Origin: Hoyosella altamirensis
Lineage (GTDB): Bacteria; Actinomycetota; Actinomycetes; Mycobacteriales; Mycobacteriaceae
NCBI RefSeq assembly: GCF_014191505.1
Contig: NZ_JACHWS010000002.1
Location: forward strand, 806,001 to 870,000
Direction: 5' to 3'
Length of the DNA stretch: 64,000 bases
Of this stretch, positions 46,426-54,733 are shown piece after piece. Position numbers and translations under genes: made by a program. Numbering within the stretch: position 1 is the first letter of the stretch; the number at the start of each line of letters is the position of its first letter. The notes under the pieces were generated by a model. That model saw only the letters and a list, made by a program, of their open reading frames with translations. It had not been told where the DNA came from and did no database searches.

Positions 46426-47766
46426 TTACGGGCTGGATGTTTTGGTATACGCGTCCACAGGTGACGCGTCACGCGACATTGTGTTGCTTTCGTCCGGCAC
46501 GTAGGACGCTCGCAGGAAGAGTACGTAGAAGACGACAAGCCCAGCCGCTCGGCCCCACACCCCGACTTGTGTCACAAGTTCCGAGCCGCCAGACGGATCG
46601 ATGCCTGCGCCGAGATCGTAGAAATACCGGAATACGCCGATGCCGATAGCGATATCGGCGAGAAGATATGCGCCGATCAGTTGCCACGGAACGCGAAGAA
46701 GAATGAAGAACGGGATAAGCCACAGAGCGAACTGTGGCGAATGAACCTTGTGGAAAAGCAGGAAACCGCACAGCATCGCCGCCGAGACTCCCACCCACGG
46801 GTACGTTCCGTGCCGGTGGTAGATCCACCATCCGACTGCGGCCGCGACGGCGAAGGAAGCAAGGATGAGTGCAGGTGAAAGCAACTCCACCCAGGCGTCG
46901 TAGACAGTCTCGTCTTCCATCCTGGGGAGGAGGCCCCAATACCAGATCGAGTTTGTTGTGATATCAGCCCGGCGGAGTGACTGGAACTCGAATGAGGCCC
47001 GCCATCCCTCGAAGCCAGCAATAGCGAATGGCGCGTTTATCGCGACTACGGTTGCGACAGCGGCACCGGCAACCGAAATCGCACCTCGGAAATCGAAGTG
47101 TCCGCGCTCTCTCTTCCCCTCCGTTAAGACATAGAGAGCCAATGGGAGAACGAAAATTCCGGGATACAGCTTCAGGCACAGGCCGATTCCGAGCAGGACA
47201 GCGGCGACAATACCGCGCGTTCGAATGCTCCACGTTTGGGCCGTCGTCACGACGTATATCGCGGCCACAGCGGTGAAGACGACGGGTAATTCCCAATTGT
47301 GGAAGCCGTACAGAATGAGCGCGGGAGTTGCGACAAACAGCAGAACGCGGTGGCCGCCCAGCTTGGCAAGCATCCAGGCCGTCAGCAATGCGAAGGGGGT
47401 GAGCAGGAGAGCCGAGTAGAAGAGGAACTCTGCGTCGTTCGAGGAGGGGATGGCGCCGAGCCACATCAGTACGCCGGAGAGCACCGGGTATTCAACGGTG
47501 CCGCCGAAAAGCCGTCCATCAGGGGTGATACCGCCCTCGATAAATGGGAAGACGTGGCGGTCGATGTCACGTCCCAGCCACAAGAGCTGAATATCCGAGT
47601 AGCAGACCAGCTGGTTCTTGTACAGATCGAAATTCTCACTGCGCCCGAATTCGCTGAACACGGGCCCAGCACACCGGGCCTTGTTGAGGTATGCCAGCAG
47701 CAGGGAGAATGCCGCCAGCACCACTGCAATCAGTGGCAGGTGCCTGCGCACAGCTGTCATCACCAC
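46426..47766 (-). CDS. GT87-type (DUF2029) mannosyltransferase-like membrane protein
   Basis: 446 residues with about 10 membrane helices. FDLYKNQLVCYSDIQLLWLGRD, GGTVEYPVLSGVLMW, LGIGLCLKLYPGIFVLPLAL and FLLFHKVHSPQFALWLIPF track the GT87 protein encoded after ponA1, so the window has two paralogs. It should use a polyprenyl-phosphate mannose donor; acceptor unknown. Three in-frame starts are close together (GTG 47766, GTG 47763, ATG 47760) after GAGGAG. Confidence 0.82.
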   Translation of the reverse strand: MVMTAVRRHLPLIAVVLAAFSLLLAYLNKARCAGPVFSEFGRSENFDLYKNQLVCYSDIQLLWLGRDIDRHVFPFIEGGITPDGRLFGGTVEYPVLSGVLMWLGAIPSSNDAEFLFYSALLLTPFALLTAWMLAKLGGHRVLLFVATPALILYGFHNWELPVVFTAVAAIYVVTTAQTWSIRTRGIVAAVLLGIGLCLKLYPGIFVLPLALYVLTEGKRERGHFDFRGAISVAGAAVATVVAINAPFAIAGFEGWRASFEFQSLRRADITTNSIWYWGLLPRMEDETVYDAWVELLSPALILASFAVAAAVGWWIYHRHGTYPWVGVSAAMLCGFLLFHKVHSPQFALWLIPFFILLRVPWQLIGAYLLADIAIGIGVFRYFYDLGAGIDPSGGSELVTQVGVWGRAAGLVVFYVLFLRASYVPDESNTMSRDASPVDAYTKTSSP

Positions 47767-47795
47767 GAAACTCCTCGCAGACGTCTTGATGCAGC

Positions 47796-48587
47796 TTAAT
47801 TGCTGGCGGGTTGTGACTGCGAAAGCGTCTCACGCAGAAATTCGATGTCGTCCTCGAGCCCCTCGGCCGGCGTCTCGAGAACCACAGGTGCACCCGCCTG
47901 GCGAACGACTTCGGTGAGTAGTTGCGGGTCGATCGTTCCGTCAGCAAGGTTCGCGTGACGATCTCGCGCAGAGTTGAACTCATCGCGCGAGTTGTTCAAG
48001 TGGACGAGGTCGATGCGGCCCGTGATCGACCTGATGCGCTCGACGGCGTCGACGAGGTTCTCTCCGGCCGCCCATGCGTGACACGTATCGAGGCAGAAGC
48101 CGGCCCCGAATTCGCCGACGTGATCCCAGAGCCGTGCGATGGAATCGAAGTACCGCGACATCGCAGAGTCCCCGCCTGCGGTGTTCTCGATCAGAATCGG
48201 AACAGCGAAACCGCCCTCATCGTCCTGCCGTTCGAAGAGCTTGCGCCAGTTGGTGAAGCCCTCCTCGACGGCCTCCCCTTGCCGCACGTGGCCGCCGTGT
48301 ACTACCAACCCGAAAGCGCCAAGCTCCGCGGCGGCTGTGGCCTGCTGCTGGACGGCCTTGCGGGAGGGGATCCGAATACGGTTGTTCAAGCTCGCCACGT
48401 TAATGACGTACGACGAGTGAACTACTACGTCTATTCCACTTTTCCGCAGCTGATCGGCCTGGGGGTGCGGCTTGGGCTTGTTCCACTTCTGAGGGTCAGT
48501 GACGAAGAGCTGAACAACCTCAGCTCCATATCGCTGAGCGGAACCAAGGGGATCAGCATCATCCCGGACGTGGGCACCGATTCGCAT
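47796..48587 (-). CDS. nfo: Deoxyribonuclease IV (endonuclease IV-like)
   Basis: A 263-residue TIM-barrel AP endonuclease that nicks DNA at abasic sites during base-excision repair. Metal-binding motifs of the family are visible: VVHSSYVINVAS, LVVHGGHVRQGE, PILIENTAGGDSAM, GFCLDTCHAWAAGENL, LVHLNNSRDEFNSARDRHANLADG and VLETPAEG. Length is close to the actinobacterial enzyme. Start is ATG 48587. Confidence 0.9.
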   Translation of the reverse strand: MRIGAHVRDDADPLGSAQRYGAEVVQLFVTDPQKWNKPKPHPQADQLRKSGIDVVVHSSYVINVASLNNRIRIPSRKAVQQQATAAAELGAFGLVVHGGHVRQGEAVEEGFTNWRKLFERQDDEGGFAVPILIENTAGGDSAMSRYFDSIARLWDHVGEFGAGFCLDTCHAWAAGENLVDAVERIRSITGRIDLVHLNNSRDEFNSARDRHANLADGTIDPQLLTEVVRQAGAPVVLETPAEGLEDDIEFLRETLSQSQPASN

Positions 48588-48718
48588 GTCACCAGCCTAA
48601 GCGACAACTGCCCATGGGACCGGCCGGAACCCCCCGAGGTGATGGCCGGGCGGACGAATTCGCTTTGGCCGGGATGAACTGGTAGCTTTCGGGGGTTACT
48701 GACGTAACGACCCTCCTG

Positions 48719-48735
48719 CCACGGAACGTCCGTGG
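48719..48735 (+). promoter_or_regulatory. Hairpin in the rpsF leader, possible S6:S18 binding site
   Basis: CCACGG pairs with CCGTGG around AACGT, followed by CCGTACAAGCCC. The nearby CCG and ACA resemble parts of the known bacterial S6:S18 leader motif that feeds back on rpsF operons, but I cannot fit the whole structure. Confidence 0.3.
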
Positions 48736-48767
48736 CCGTACAAGCCCGTAGGAGGTGATGTGGTCCC

Positions 48768-49055
48768 GTGCGTCAATACGAACTGATGGTGATTCTCGAT
48801 CCTAGATTGGACGAGCGCACCATTGCCCCTTCACTAGATACTTTCCTCAACGTCATCCGTCAGGGCGGCGGCTCCATCGACACTGTCGATATCTGGGGTA
48901 AGCGCCGCTTGGCATACGAAATCAACAAGCACAGCGAAGGCATCTACGCAGTCATCAATGTGTCGGCTGAGCCTGCAACCGTGAAAGAACTTGACCGTCA
49001 GCTCGGGCTCAATGAGTCAGTTCTGCGTACCAAGGTCCTGCGGGTCGCGAGCTGA
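48768..49055 (+). CDS. rpsF: 30S ribosomal protein S6
   Basis: 95 residues, the full length of S6: [15 protein letters not shown] at the start, [22 protein letters not shown] in the middle and [15 protein letters not shown] at the end. It binds the central domain of 16S rRNA together with S18. GTG 48768 follows GGAGGTGAT. First gene of rpsF-ssb-rpsR-rplI. Confidence 0.97.
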   Translation: MRQYELMVILDPRLDERTIAPSLDTFLNVIRQGGGSIDTVDIWGKRRLAYEINKHSEGIYAVINVSAEPATVKELDRQLGLNESVLRTKVLRVAS

Positions 49056-49090
49056 TTTACCCAGATCTAGACCCAGTGCCCTGTGGCCCA

Positions 49091-49109
49091 CCCGGGCCGT
49101 ATGCCCGGG
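49091..49109 (+). repeat. Hairpin between rpsF and ssb
   Basis: CCCGGGC-cgtat-GCCCGGG, flanked by GGCC-like bases, lies in the 76-base gap. It may tune the relative amounts of S6 and SSB mRNA. Confidence 0.5.
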
Positions 49110-49131
49110 GCCGCCGACGAACGGAGGATTC

Positions 49132-49635
49132 ATGGCAGGCGACACCGTAATTACGGTGATCGGCAACCTCACCGCAGACCCAGAACTCCGCTTCACTCCT
49201 GCGGGGGCAGCCGTCGCGACGTTTACCGTTGCGTCGACACCGCGGAAGTACAACTCGCAGACCAGCCAGTGGGAGGACGGCGACGCGCTGTTCCTCCGGT
49301 GCAACATCTGGCGTCAGGCTGCGGAGAACGTCGCGGAATCACTGCAAAAGGGAATGCGCGTCATCGTGAACGGACGTTTGCGCCAGCGCAGCTTCGAAAC
49401 CCGAGAGGGTGAGAAGCGCACGGTGATTGAGCTTGAAGTCGACGAAGTCGGTCCCTCGCTCCGTTACGCGACCGCCAAGGTCAACAAGGCGGGCCGTAGC
49501 GATGGTGGTCAGGGAGGCGGCGGACGTGGTGGTGGTGGCTTCACAGCCGGTGCCGCAACCGCAGCCAGTGATCCCTGGGGCAGTGCTCCTCCGGCTGGCG
49601 GATTCGCTGCACAGGATGACGAACCGCCATTCTGA
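49132..49635 (+). CDS. ssb: Single-stranded DNA-binding protein
   Basis: 167 residues. The OB-fold covers about residues 1-115 ([69 protein letters not shown]). A Gly-rich linker leads to the acidic tip DDEPPF that recruits repair and replication partners. ATG 49132 has GGAGG upstream. Located in the ribosomal operon as is usual. Confidence 0.97.
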   Translation: MAGDTVITVIGNLTADPELRFTPAGAAVATFTVASTPRKYNSQTSQWEDGDALFLRCNIWRQAAENVAESLQKGMRVIVNGRLRQRSFETREGEKRTVIELEVDEVGPSLRYATAKVNKAGRSDGGQGGGGRGGGGFTAGAATAASDPWGSAPPAGGFAAQDDEPPF

Positions 49636-49685
49636 GCAGGGTCTGGGTCTGACCTTCAGACACCAGGAATACACGGAGAACGACC

Positions 49686-49922
49686 ATGTCCAAAGCGCTT
49701 ATGCGCCCGGCAAAAACAAAGGTCTGTGCGTTCTGTAAAGCTACAGAAGCGCAGATCAACTACAAAGATGCGACGATGTTGCGGAAATTTGTCAGTGATC
49801 GCGGCAAAATCCGTGCACGTCGCGTAACCGGTAACTGCGTCCAGCACCAGCGGGACGTTGCTACAGCAGTCAAAGTTTCACGAGAGATGGCCTTGCTGCC
49901 GTACACCTCAACGGCACGCTAA
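49686..49922 (+). CDS. rpsR: 30S ribosomal protein S18 (zinc-binding type)
   Basis: 78 residues. CAFCK near the N terminus and NCVQHQ further on give the Cys residues of the zinc-containing (C+) form; [25 protein letters not shown] is the family core. Mycobacteria carry this form in the rpsF operon and a Cys-free copy elsewhere under zinc control; no second copy is visible here. Confidence 0.95.
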   Translation: MSKALMRPAKTKVCAFCKATEAQINYKDATMLRKFVSDRGKIRARRVTGNCVQHQRDVATAVKVSREMALLPYTSTAR

Positions 49923-49941
49923 GGAACGGGAGGACCCAAGA

Positions 49942-50397
49942 ATGAAGCTCATCCTCACAGCTGACGTTGAGCACCTCGGCGCTCCTGGCGACACCGTCGA
50001 GGTCAAGGACGGCTACGGCCGCAACTACCTGCTGCCCCGCGGATTGGCGATTCGTGCCACCCGCGGTGCTGAAAAGCAGGTCGAGGAATTGCGGAAGGCA
50101 CGCGAAACGCGCGCTGCCCGCGACCTCGAGGCGGCCAAGGAAGGCCAGAAGAAGCTCGAGGAGCTCGGCACCCTCACCCTTGCTGTTCGTACGGGTGCAG
50201 GTGGCAAGCTCTTTGGCTCAGTGAGCGCTGCCGACGTCGCAGACGCACTCAAGAATGCCACCGGCCTTGCGGTTGATCGCCGCAACGTCGAACTGCCGTC
50301 AGCTCACCTGAAAGCAGTTGGCAAGTACTCGGTGGCAGTGCAGCTGCACTCGCAGGTATCAGCGAAGCTGAACCTGCAGATTCAGCCAGCTAGCTGA
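49942..50397 (+). CDS. rplI: 50S ribosomal protein L9
   Basis: 151 residues. The N domain [34 protein letters not shown] binds 23S rRNA, a long helix ([20 protein letters not shown]) connects to the C domain ([14 protein letters not shown]). ATG 49942 has GGGAGGA upstream. Last gene of the operon. Confidence 0.97.
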   Translation: MKLILTADVEHLGAPGDTVEVKDGYGRNYLLPRGLAIRATRGAEKQVEELRKARETRAARDLEAAKEGQKKLEELGTLTLAVRTGAGGKLFGSVSAADVADALKNATGLAVDRRNVELPSAHLKAVGKYSVAVQLHSQVSAKLNLQIQPAS

Positions 50398-50410
50398 ATT
50401 AGCCACAGCA

Positions 50411-50443
50411 TCTAGCCCCAGGGGTCTTTCCCCTGGGGCTAGA
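50411..50443 (+). terminator. Terminator of the rpsF-ssb-rpsR-rplI operon
   Basis: TCTAGCCCCAGGGG pairs perfectly with CCCCTGGGGCTAGA (14 bp) around the loop TCTTT, 14 bases after the rplI stop. There is no long T run afterwards. Confidence 0.8.
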
Positions 50444-50448
50444 TGTGC

Positions 50449-50796
50449 TTGTGGATAGTCTCTTCGCGCCGAATTTTGATGACTCCACAGCAACGCCGCT
50501 GCGAGACCTCTCTCGTTCGTCACATCCGTGTTTCGACGCGCTCATCGTCGGACGCTCACTACAGCAAATTGTGGTCCGCATCACTGCAGGTAGGCGAACA
50601 TTCGGCGACAACACGCCGAAATTCTGGAACTCAGCGACACGCCGTACACAGGGTTGTCCACAGTATCAACAGCCCGTTTCTGGTTCTTACCAGCGCTAAC
50701 AATGTCCACTATGTTGATTGTCCCCAAGTTATCCCCAGCCTGTACACAGACCGCTCCTGGTCTATCCACAAACTGTGCACAGGTCTGTGCACAGGT
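50449..50796. promoter_or_regulatory. Cluster of DnaA-box-like sequences upstream of dnaB
   Basis: The 527-base spacer between rplI and dnaB has no gene but holds at least seven 9-mers close to the DnaA box TT(A/G)TCCACA. TTGTCCACA at 50654 is an exact match. One-mismatch sites are TTGTCCCCA (50718), TTATCCCCA (50729), CTATCCACA (50762, and on the minus strand at 50450). CTGTGCACA at 50773 and 50785 and CTGTACACA at 50740 are weaker. They may let DnaA control dnaB or titrate DnaA. This is not the usual dnaA-dnaN origin site. Confidence 0.6.
50773..50796 (+). repeat. Tandem 12-bp repeat CTGTGCACAGGT
   Basis: Two perfect adjacent copies of CTGTGCACAGGT, each containing the 10-bp palindrome CTGTGCACAG. 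One turn of helix apart, they would place a dimeric protein on one face of the DNA. Confidence 0.85.
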
Positions 50797-50924
50797 GATC
50801 TTGCGGTTATCGATCCGAGTCCCTAGCGTCGAGCGCGCAGAGCCGTCAGGGCCGTCCGGCAACATGTCGTACCCCTCGGGTATGAAAGTTTCGAGCGTTC
50901 ACGATCGGTGCTTAGGAGGGGTGC

Positions 50925-53900
50925 GTGGGGGTAGTCGACGACCGGGGTTATGTCGCACCGAGCGATGGGGACGAGGCCCCGGGTGATGGCAGCAGCCACA
51001 ACAGCAATGGGAACCGCACAGATTCCCGCGCTGACGGCCTGCTACGTCAGCCGCCGCAGGACCTCGGAGCCGAACAAGCCGTGCTAGGCGGCATGCTCCT
51101 GAGTAAGGACGCGATTGCGGACGTTGTCGAGAAGCTACGCCAGGGCGATTTCTATCGGCCAGCCCACCAGGACATTTACGACAGCATCCTCGATCTGTAT
51201 GGGCGAGGCGAACCCGCCGACCCGGTCACGGTTGCCGCCGACTTGGAGCGCCGCGGTGACTTGAGGCGCATCGGTGGCGCGCCTTACCTGCACACACTCA
51301 TTTCCACGGTTCCTACTGCCGCCAACGCAGGCTTCTATGCGGAAATCGTCGCAGAGAAGGCGATCCTGCGTCGGCTGGTTGAAGCGGGAACACGAATCGT
51401 TCAGTACGGCTACGCAGGGGCGGACGGCCAGGACGTGGCCACTGTCGTCGACCGGGCACAGGCGGAGATCTTTGAGGTCACTGAACGTCGTACCACCGAG
51501 GACTACGTTGCGCTAGAGGAACTCCTCCAGCCCACCATGGATGAAATCGACTCGATCGCTTCCCGCGGTGGCATTTCACTCGGGGTTCCGACAGGTTTTG
51601 TGGAGTTTGACGAGCTCACCAATGGGCTGCACCCCGGTCAGATGATTATCATCGCGGCCAGGCCTGGGGTTGGAAAGGCGCTTTCCCTGGATACCCCGCT
51701 CCCGACACCGTCCGGTTGGACCACGATGGGTGACGTCGAGGTGGGCGACTATTTGATTGATGCTCAAGGTAAGCCGACACGAGTGGTAGCCACAACGGAC
51801 GTGATGCGGGGCAGACCCTGCTACGAAGTGGAGTTCTCCGACGGATCGATACTGATTGCTGACGCGGAGCACCAGTGGCTAACCGAGACTCGAGCGTCTA
51901 GGAAGTCTGCACAGGCGGCAGCCATCGGGTACAACCGGCACCGCAATCAGCGGACCTTCGCTGAGGTGAGAACCACACGCGAGATAGCCCAGACGATACG
52001 GTGCAGGACGAAAGATCTGCGCCTCAACCATTCTGTGGTGAATGCCAAGCCGATCGCATTGCCAGACCGTTCGCTTCTCCTTCCGCCGTACACACTCGGT
52101 GCGTGGCTGGGTGACGGAACAACGGCATGCGCGCAGCTCACCTGCGCTGACCCAGAGATCGTCATGAACATCGAGGGTGAAGGCATTCTCGCGATCGCAT
52201 CCAAGTCAGCACGCCTGCGCTATTACCTTCGGCTGGAAAATGACACCGCGCAAGCTCGGCTGAGGACGATCGGCGTACTCGAGAACAAACACATCCCCAC
52301 CGAGTACCTCCGCGCATCTGAAGCACAACGAAGGGCCTTACTTGCGGGATTGCTAGATACCGACGGCACGGTGACGCACGGCGGTGCGGTGCAGTTCTCG
52401 AATACGAACAAACGTCTGATTGACGACGTGGTGGAATTGGTTGTCAGCCTTGGCTACCGAGCGCACGTTAGTCGCAAGCAGGTCAAGGGCCGCCGCGAGG
52501 AAAGCTCGACTGCATTCACAATTACGTTCTCGACCGCGGATGACGTCTTCCGACTTCCACGGAAGATGTTGCTGCATAAGGAGCGGAGGCCATCGCACAG
52601 CACGGCGCGTTCCCACTCCCGTTTCATCGTGGACGTGCGATCCATTCCGAGCGTGCCAGTGAGGTGTCTCGAAGTCGATAACGCAGAGCATCTCTACCTC
52701 GCGGGGCGCTCGATGATTCCGACCCACAATTCCACCCTGGGAATGGATTTTTTGCGGTCGTGCTGCATCAAGTACGGAAAAGCGGGTGCGCTCTTCTCCC
52801 TCGAAATGAGCAAGACAGAGATCGTTATGCGGCTGCTGTCCGCTGAGGCGAAAATCAAACTCGCAGATATGCGTTCGGGCAAGATGAACGATGACGACTG
52901 GACGAAACTAGCCCGCCGAATGAGTGAGATCAGCGAGGCGCCGCTCTTCATCGATGACTCACCAAATCTGACAATGATGGAGATCCGGGCGAAAGCGCGT
53001 CGTCTCAAGCAGAAGAACGACCTCAGTCTCGTCATCGTCGACTACCTGCAGCTCATGTCTTCCGGCAAGAAGCACGAGTCACGGCAACAGGAGGTCTCTG
53101 AATTCTCGCGAAGCCTGAAGCTGCTGGCGAAAGAACTCGAAGTCCCCGTTATCGCGATCAGCCAGCTGAACCGAGGCCCTGAACAGCGCACAGATAAGCG
53201 CCCGCAGGTCTCTGACCTGCGCGAATCGGGATGCCTCCCGGCTTCGACGCGAATCTTGCGGGCCGACGACGGATCAGAGGTGACGTTAGGCGAATTACTC
53301 GCCACCGGTGAGCAGCCTCTGGTTTGGTCACTTGATGAGCGGATGCGGATGGTTGGCCGACCGATGGTGAAGGTATTTCCCAGCGGGCAGAAGGAAGTGT
53401 TCCGAGTACGGATGGCGTCAGGCCGCCAGGTGGACGCCACCGCGAATCACCCGTTCATGACGGTTGATGGCTGGATTAGCCTCGAGCATCTGAACGTCGG
53501 GGACAGGGTGGCCACACCTCGATTGGTCCCCGAACCCGTGCACACACGGTCACTTCCAGAAGCGGAGGTGGTGCTGCTCGCGCACATGATTGGCGACGGC
53601 TCTTGCGTCAAACGTCAGCCGATCCGATACGCGAGTATCGACGAAGAAAACCTGCTCGCCGTGACCACAGCCGCCCAGCATTTCGGAGTCACAGCGGTGC
53701 GCGACGAGTACCCCGCAGCGCGCTGCGTCACGCTGCGTTTGCGGGCGCCGGAACGTCTCGCCCGAGGTAAGCGGAACCCTATTGCTGCGTGGCTCGATGA
53801 TCTCGGATTGTTCGGGCTGCGAAGCTATGAGAAGTTCGTGCCGCATCCTGTATTCACGCTTCCTAACTATCAAATTGCGCTCTTCTTGCGCCACCTCTGG

Positions 53901-54689
53901 GCAACGGACGGATCCGTGCGCTGGGACGCTACGGGTCGTCAAGCCCGGATCTACTATGCGTCGACTAGCCGAAGGCTGGTGGACGGTATCGCCCAACTGC
54001 TCTTGCGGCTAGGGATCGCAAGCCGAATCAGGGTTGTGCGCAAGCCGGGCTACCGCGACTGTTGGCATCTCGTACTCGAGGGGGCAGAGAACCAACTGAA
54101 ATTCCTCCATGAGGTGGGTGTCCACGGAAGTCGTGGTGAGGCGGTGCGGACAGCCGCTGATGAACTTGAAGCCATAGCCACCAACACGAATGTGGATACG
54201 GTACCGAAGGAAGTCTGGACGAAAGTCCGCGATTTGCTCGCCGCCAAAGAGATGACACACCGTGAGTTCGCTGCAGCCATGGGTTCGCGGTTCTGTGGTT
54301 CCACCATGTGGAAGCGCTCGCCAAGCCGCTCTAGGCTCGCGCGGGTCGCGAACATCCTCGATGACGAAGATATCGAAATGCTGGCGACAAACGATGTCTA
54401 CTGGGATCGCATCGTCGAGATCAAAAGCCTAGGTGAACAAGAGGTCTTCGACGGAACCGTACCGGGGACGCACAACTTCATCGCTGACGGCGTTGCCGTG
54501 CACAACTCTCTGGAACAGGATGCCGACATGGTTATTCTGCTTCACCGGCCAGATGCGTTCGAGCCAGACGACCCGCGCGGGGGAGAAGCGGACATCATCG
54601 TGGGCAAGCATCGTGCCGGACCGACTGCGACCATCACAGTCGCTCACCAACTGCACTTTTCGCGGTTCGTGGACATGGCGCGAGGATAG
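50925..54689 (+). CDS. dnaB: Replicative DNA helicase DnaB with two inteins
   Basis: 1254 codons; after removal of two inteins the exteins make a 478-residue helicase. N-terminal domain: PQDLGAEQAVLGGMLLSKDA (residues 44-63). The Walker A motif is split: GVGK (residues 248-251) and S603 TLGMDF rejoin on splicing to RPGVGKST. Further motifs are SLEMSK, IVDYLQLM (Walker B), AISQLNRGPEQR, SDLRESG|SLEQDADMVILLHRP and IIVGKHRAGPT. It unwinds DNA at the replication fork. GTG 50925 has AGGAGGGG upstream. Activity depends on both splicing events because the first intein breaks the ATP-binding loop. Confidence 0.97.
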   Translation: MGVVDDRGYVAPSDGDEAPGDGSSHNSNGNRTDSRADGLLRQPPQDLGAEQAVLGGMLLSKDAIADVVEKLRQGDFYRPAHQDIYDSILDLYGRGEPADPVTVAADLERRGDLRRIGGAPYLHTLISTVPTAANAGFYAEIVAEKAILRRLVEAGTRIVQYGYAGADGQDVATVVDRAQAEIFEVTERRTTEDYVALEELLQPTMDEIDSIASRGGISLGVPTGFVEFDELTNGLHPGQMIIIAARPGVGKALSLDTPLPTPSGWTTMGDVEVGDYLIDAQGKPTRVVATTDVMRGRPCYEVEFSDGSILIADAEHQWLTETRASRKSAQAAAIGYNRHRNQRTFAEVRTTREIAQTIRCRTKDLRLNHSVVNAKPIALPDRSLLLPPYTLGAWLGDGTTACAQLTCADPEIVMNIEGEGILAIASKSARLRYYLRLENDTAQARLRTIGVLENKHIPTEYLRASEAQRRALLAGLLDTDGTVTHGGAVQFSNTNKRLIDDVVELVVSLGYRAHVSRKQVKGRREESSTAFTITFSTADDVFRLPRKMLLHKERRPSHSTARSHSRFIVDVRSIPSVPVRCLEVDNAEHLYLAGRSMIPTHNSTLGMDFLRSCCIKYGKAGALFSLEMSKTEIVMRLLSAEAKIKLADMRSGKMNDDDWTKLARRMSEISEAPLFIDDSPNLTMMEIRAKARRLKQKNDLSLVIVDYLQLMSSGKKHESRQQEVSEFSRSLKLLAKELEVPVIAISQLNRGPEQRTDKRPQVSDLRESGCLPASTRILRADDGSEVTLGELLATGEQPLVWSLDERMRMVGRPMVKVFPSGQKEVFRVRMASGRQVDATANHPFMTVDGWISLEHLNVGDRVATPRLVPEPVHTRSLPEAEVVLLAHMIGDGSCVKRQPIRYASIDEENLLAVTTAAQHFGVTAVRDEYPAARCVTLRLRAPERLARGKRNPIAAWLDDLGLFGLRSYEKFVPHPVFTLPNYQIALFLRHLWATDGSVRWDATGRQARIYYASTSRRLVDGIAQLLLRLGIASRIRVVRKPGYRDCWHLVLEGAENQLKFLHEVGVHGSRGEAVRTAADELEAIATNTNVDTVPKEVWTKVRDLLAAKEMTHREFAAAMGSRFCGSTMWKRSPSRSRLARVANILDDEDIEMLATNDVYWDRIVEIKSLGEQEVFDGTVPGTHNFIADGVAVHNSLEQDADMVILLHRPDAFEPDDPRGGEADIIVGKHRAGPTATITVAHQLHFSRFVDMARG
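51678..52730 (+). other. Intein 1 of DnaB, class 3 (WCT) with LAGLIDADG endonuclease
   Basis: Residues 252-602 (351 aa), inserted between Lys and Ser of the Walker A motif. It starts with Ala, not Cys or Ser, and ends THN before Ser. The class 3 triad is present: Trp 318 in block B (DAEHQWL), Cys 581 in block F (VRCLEVDN) and Thr 600 in block G (IPTHN). In that class the block F Cys starts splicing by attacking the N-terminal junction directly. Two endonuclease motifs, LGAWLGDGTT and LLAGLLDTDGTV, suggest a homing enzyme that may still be active. Confidence 0.9.
53232..54506 (+). other. Intein 2 of DnaB, class 1 with LAGLIDADG endonuclease
   Basis: Residues 770-1194 (425 aa), inserted in SDLRESG|SLEQDAD. 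It begins with Cys (CLPASTRILRADDG), block B is ATANHPFMTVDG, and it ends VPGTHNFIADGVAVHN before Ser, all as in a canonical intein. Endonuclease motifs are LLAHMIGDGSC and LFLRHLWATDGSV. An extra segment (about residues 1090-1150, VRDLLAAKEMTHREFAAAMG) looks like a small helix-turn-helix, perhaps for binding the homing site. Confidence 0.92.
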
Positions 54690-54716
54690 GTGCCTTAGAA
54701 CTGGTGCCTTAGAACT
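54689..54716 (+). repeat. 14-bp tandem duplication after dnaB
   Basis: GGTGCCTTAGAACT occurs twice in direct tandem, beginning in the last base of the dnaB stop codon. Confidence 0.9.
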
Positions 54717-54733
54717 GAGACAAGGGGACAACT

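Noticed and set aside
50449-50796. Chromosomal origin of replication
   Set aside because: Although rich in DnaA-box-like sites, it is not next to dnaA or dnaN and has no obvious A+T-rich unwinding element.
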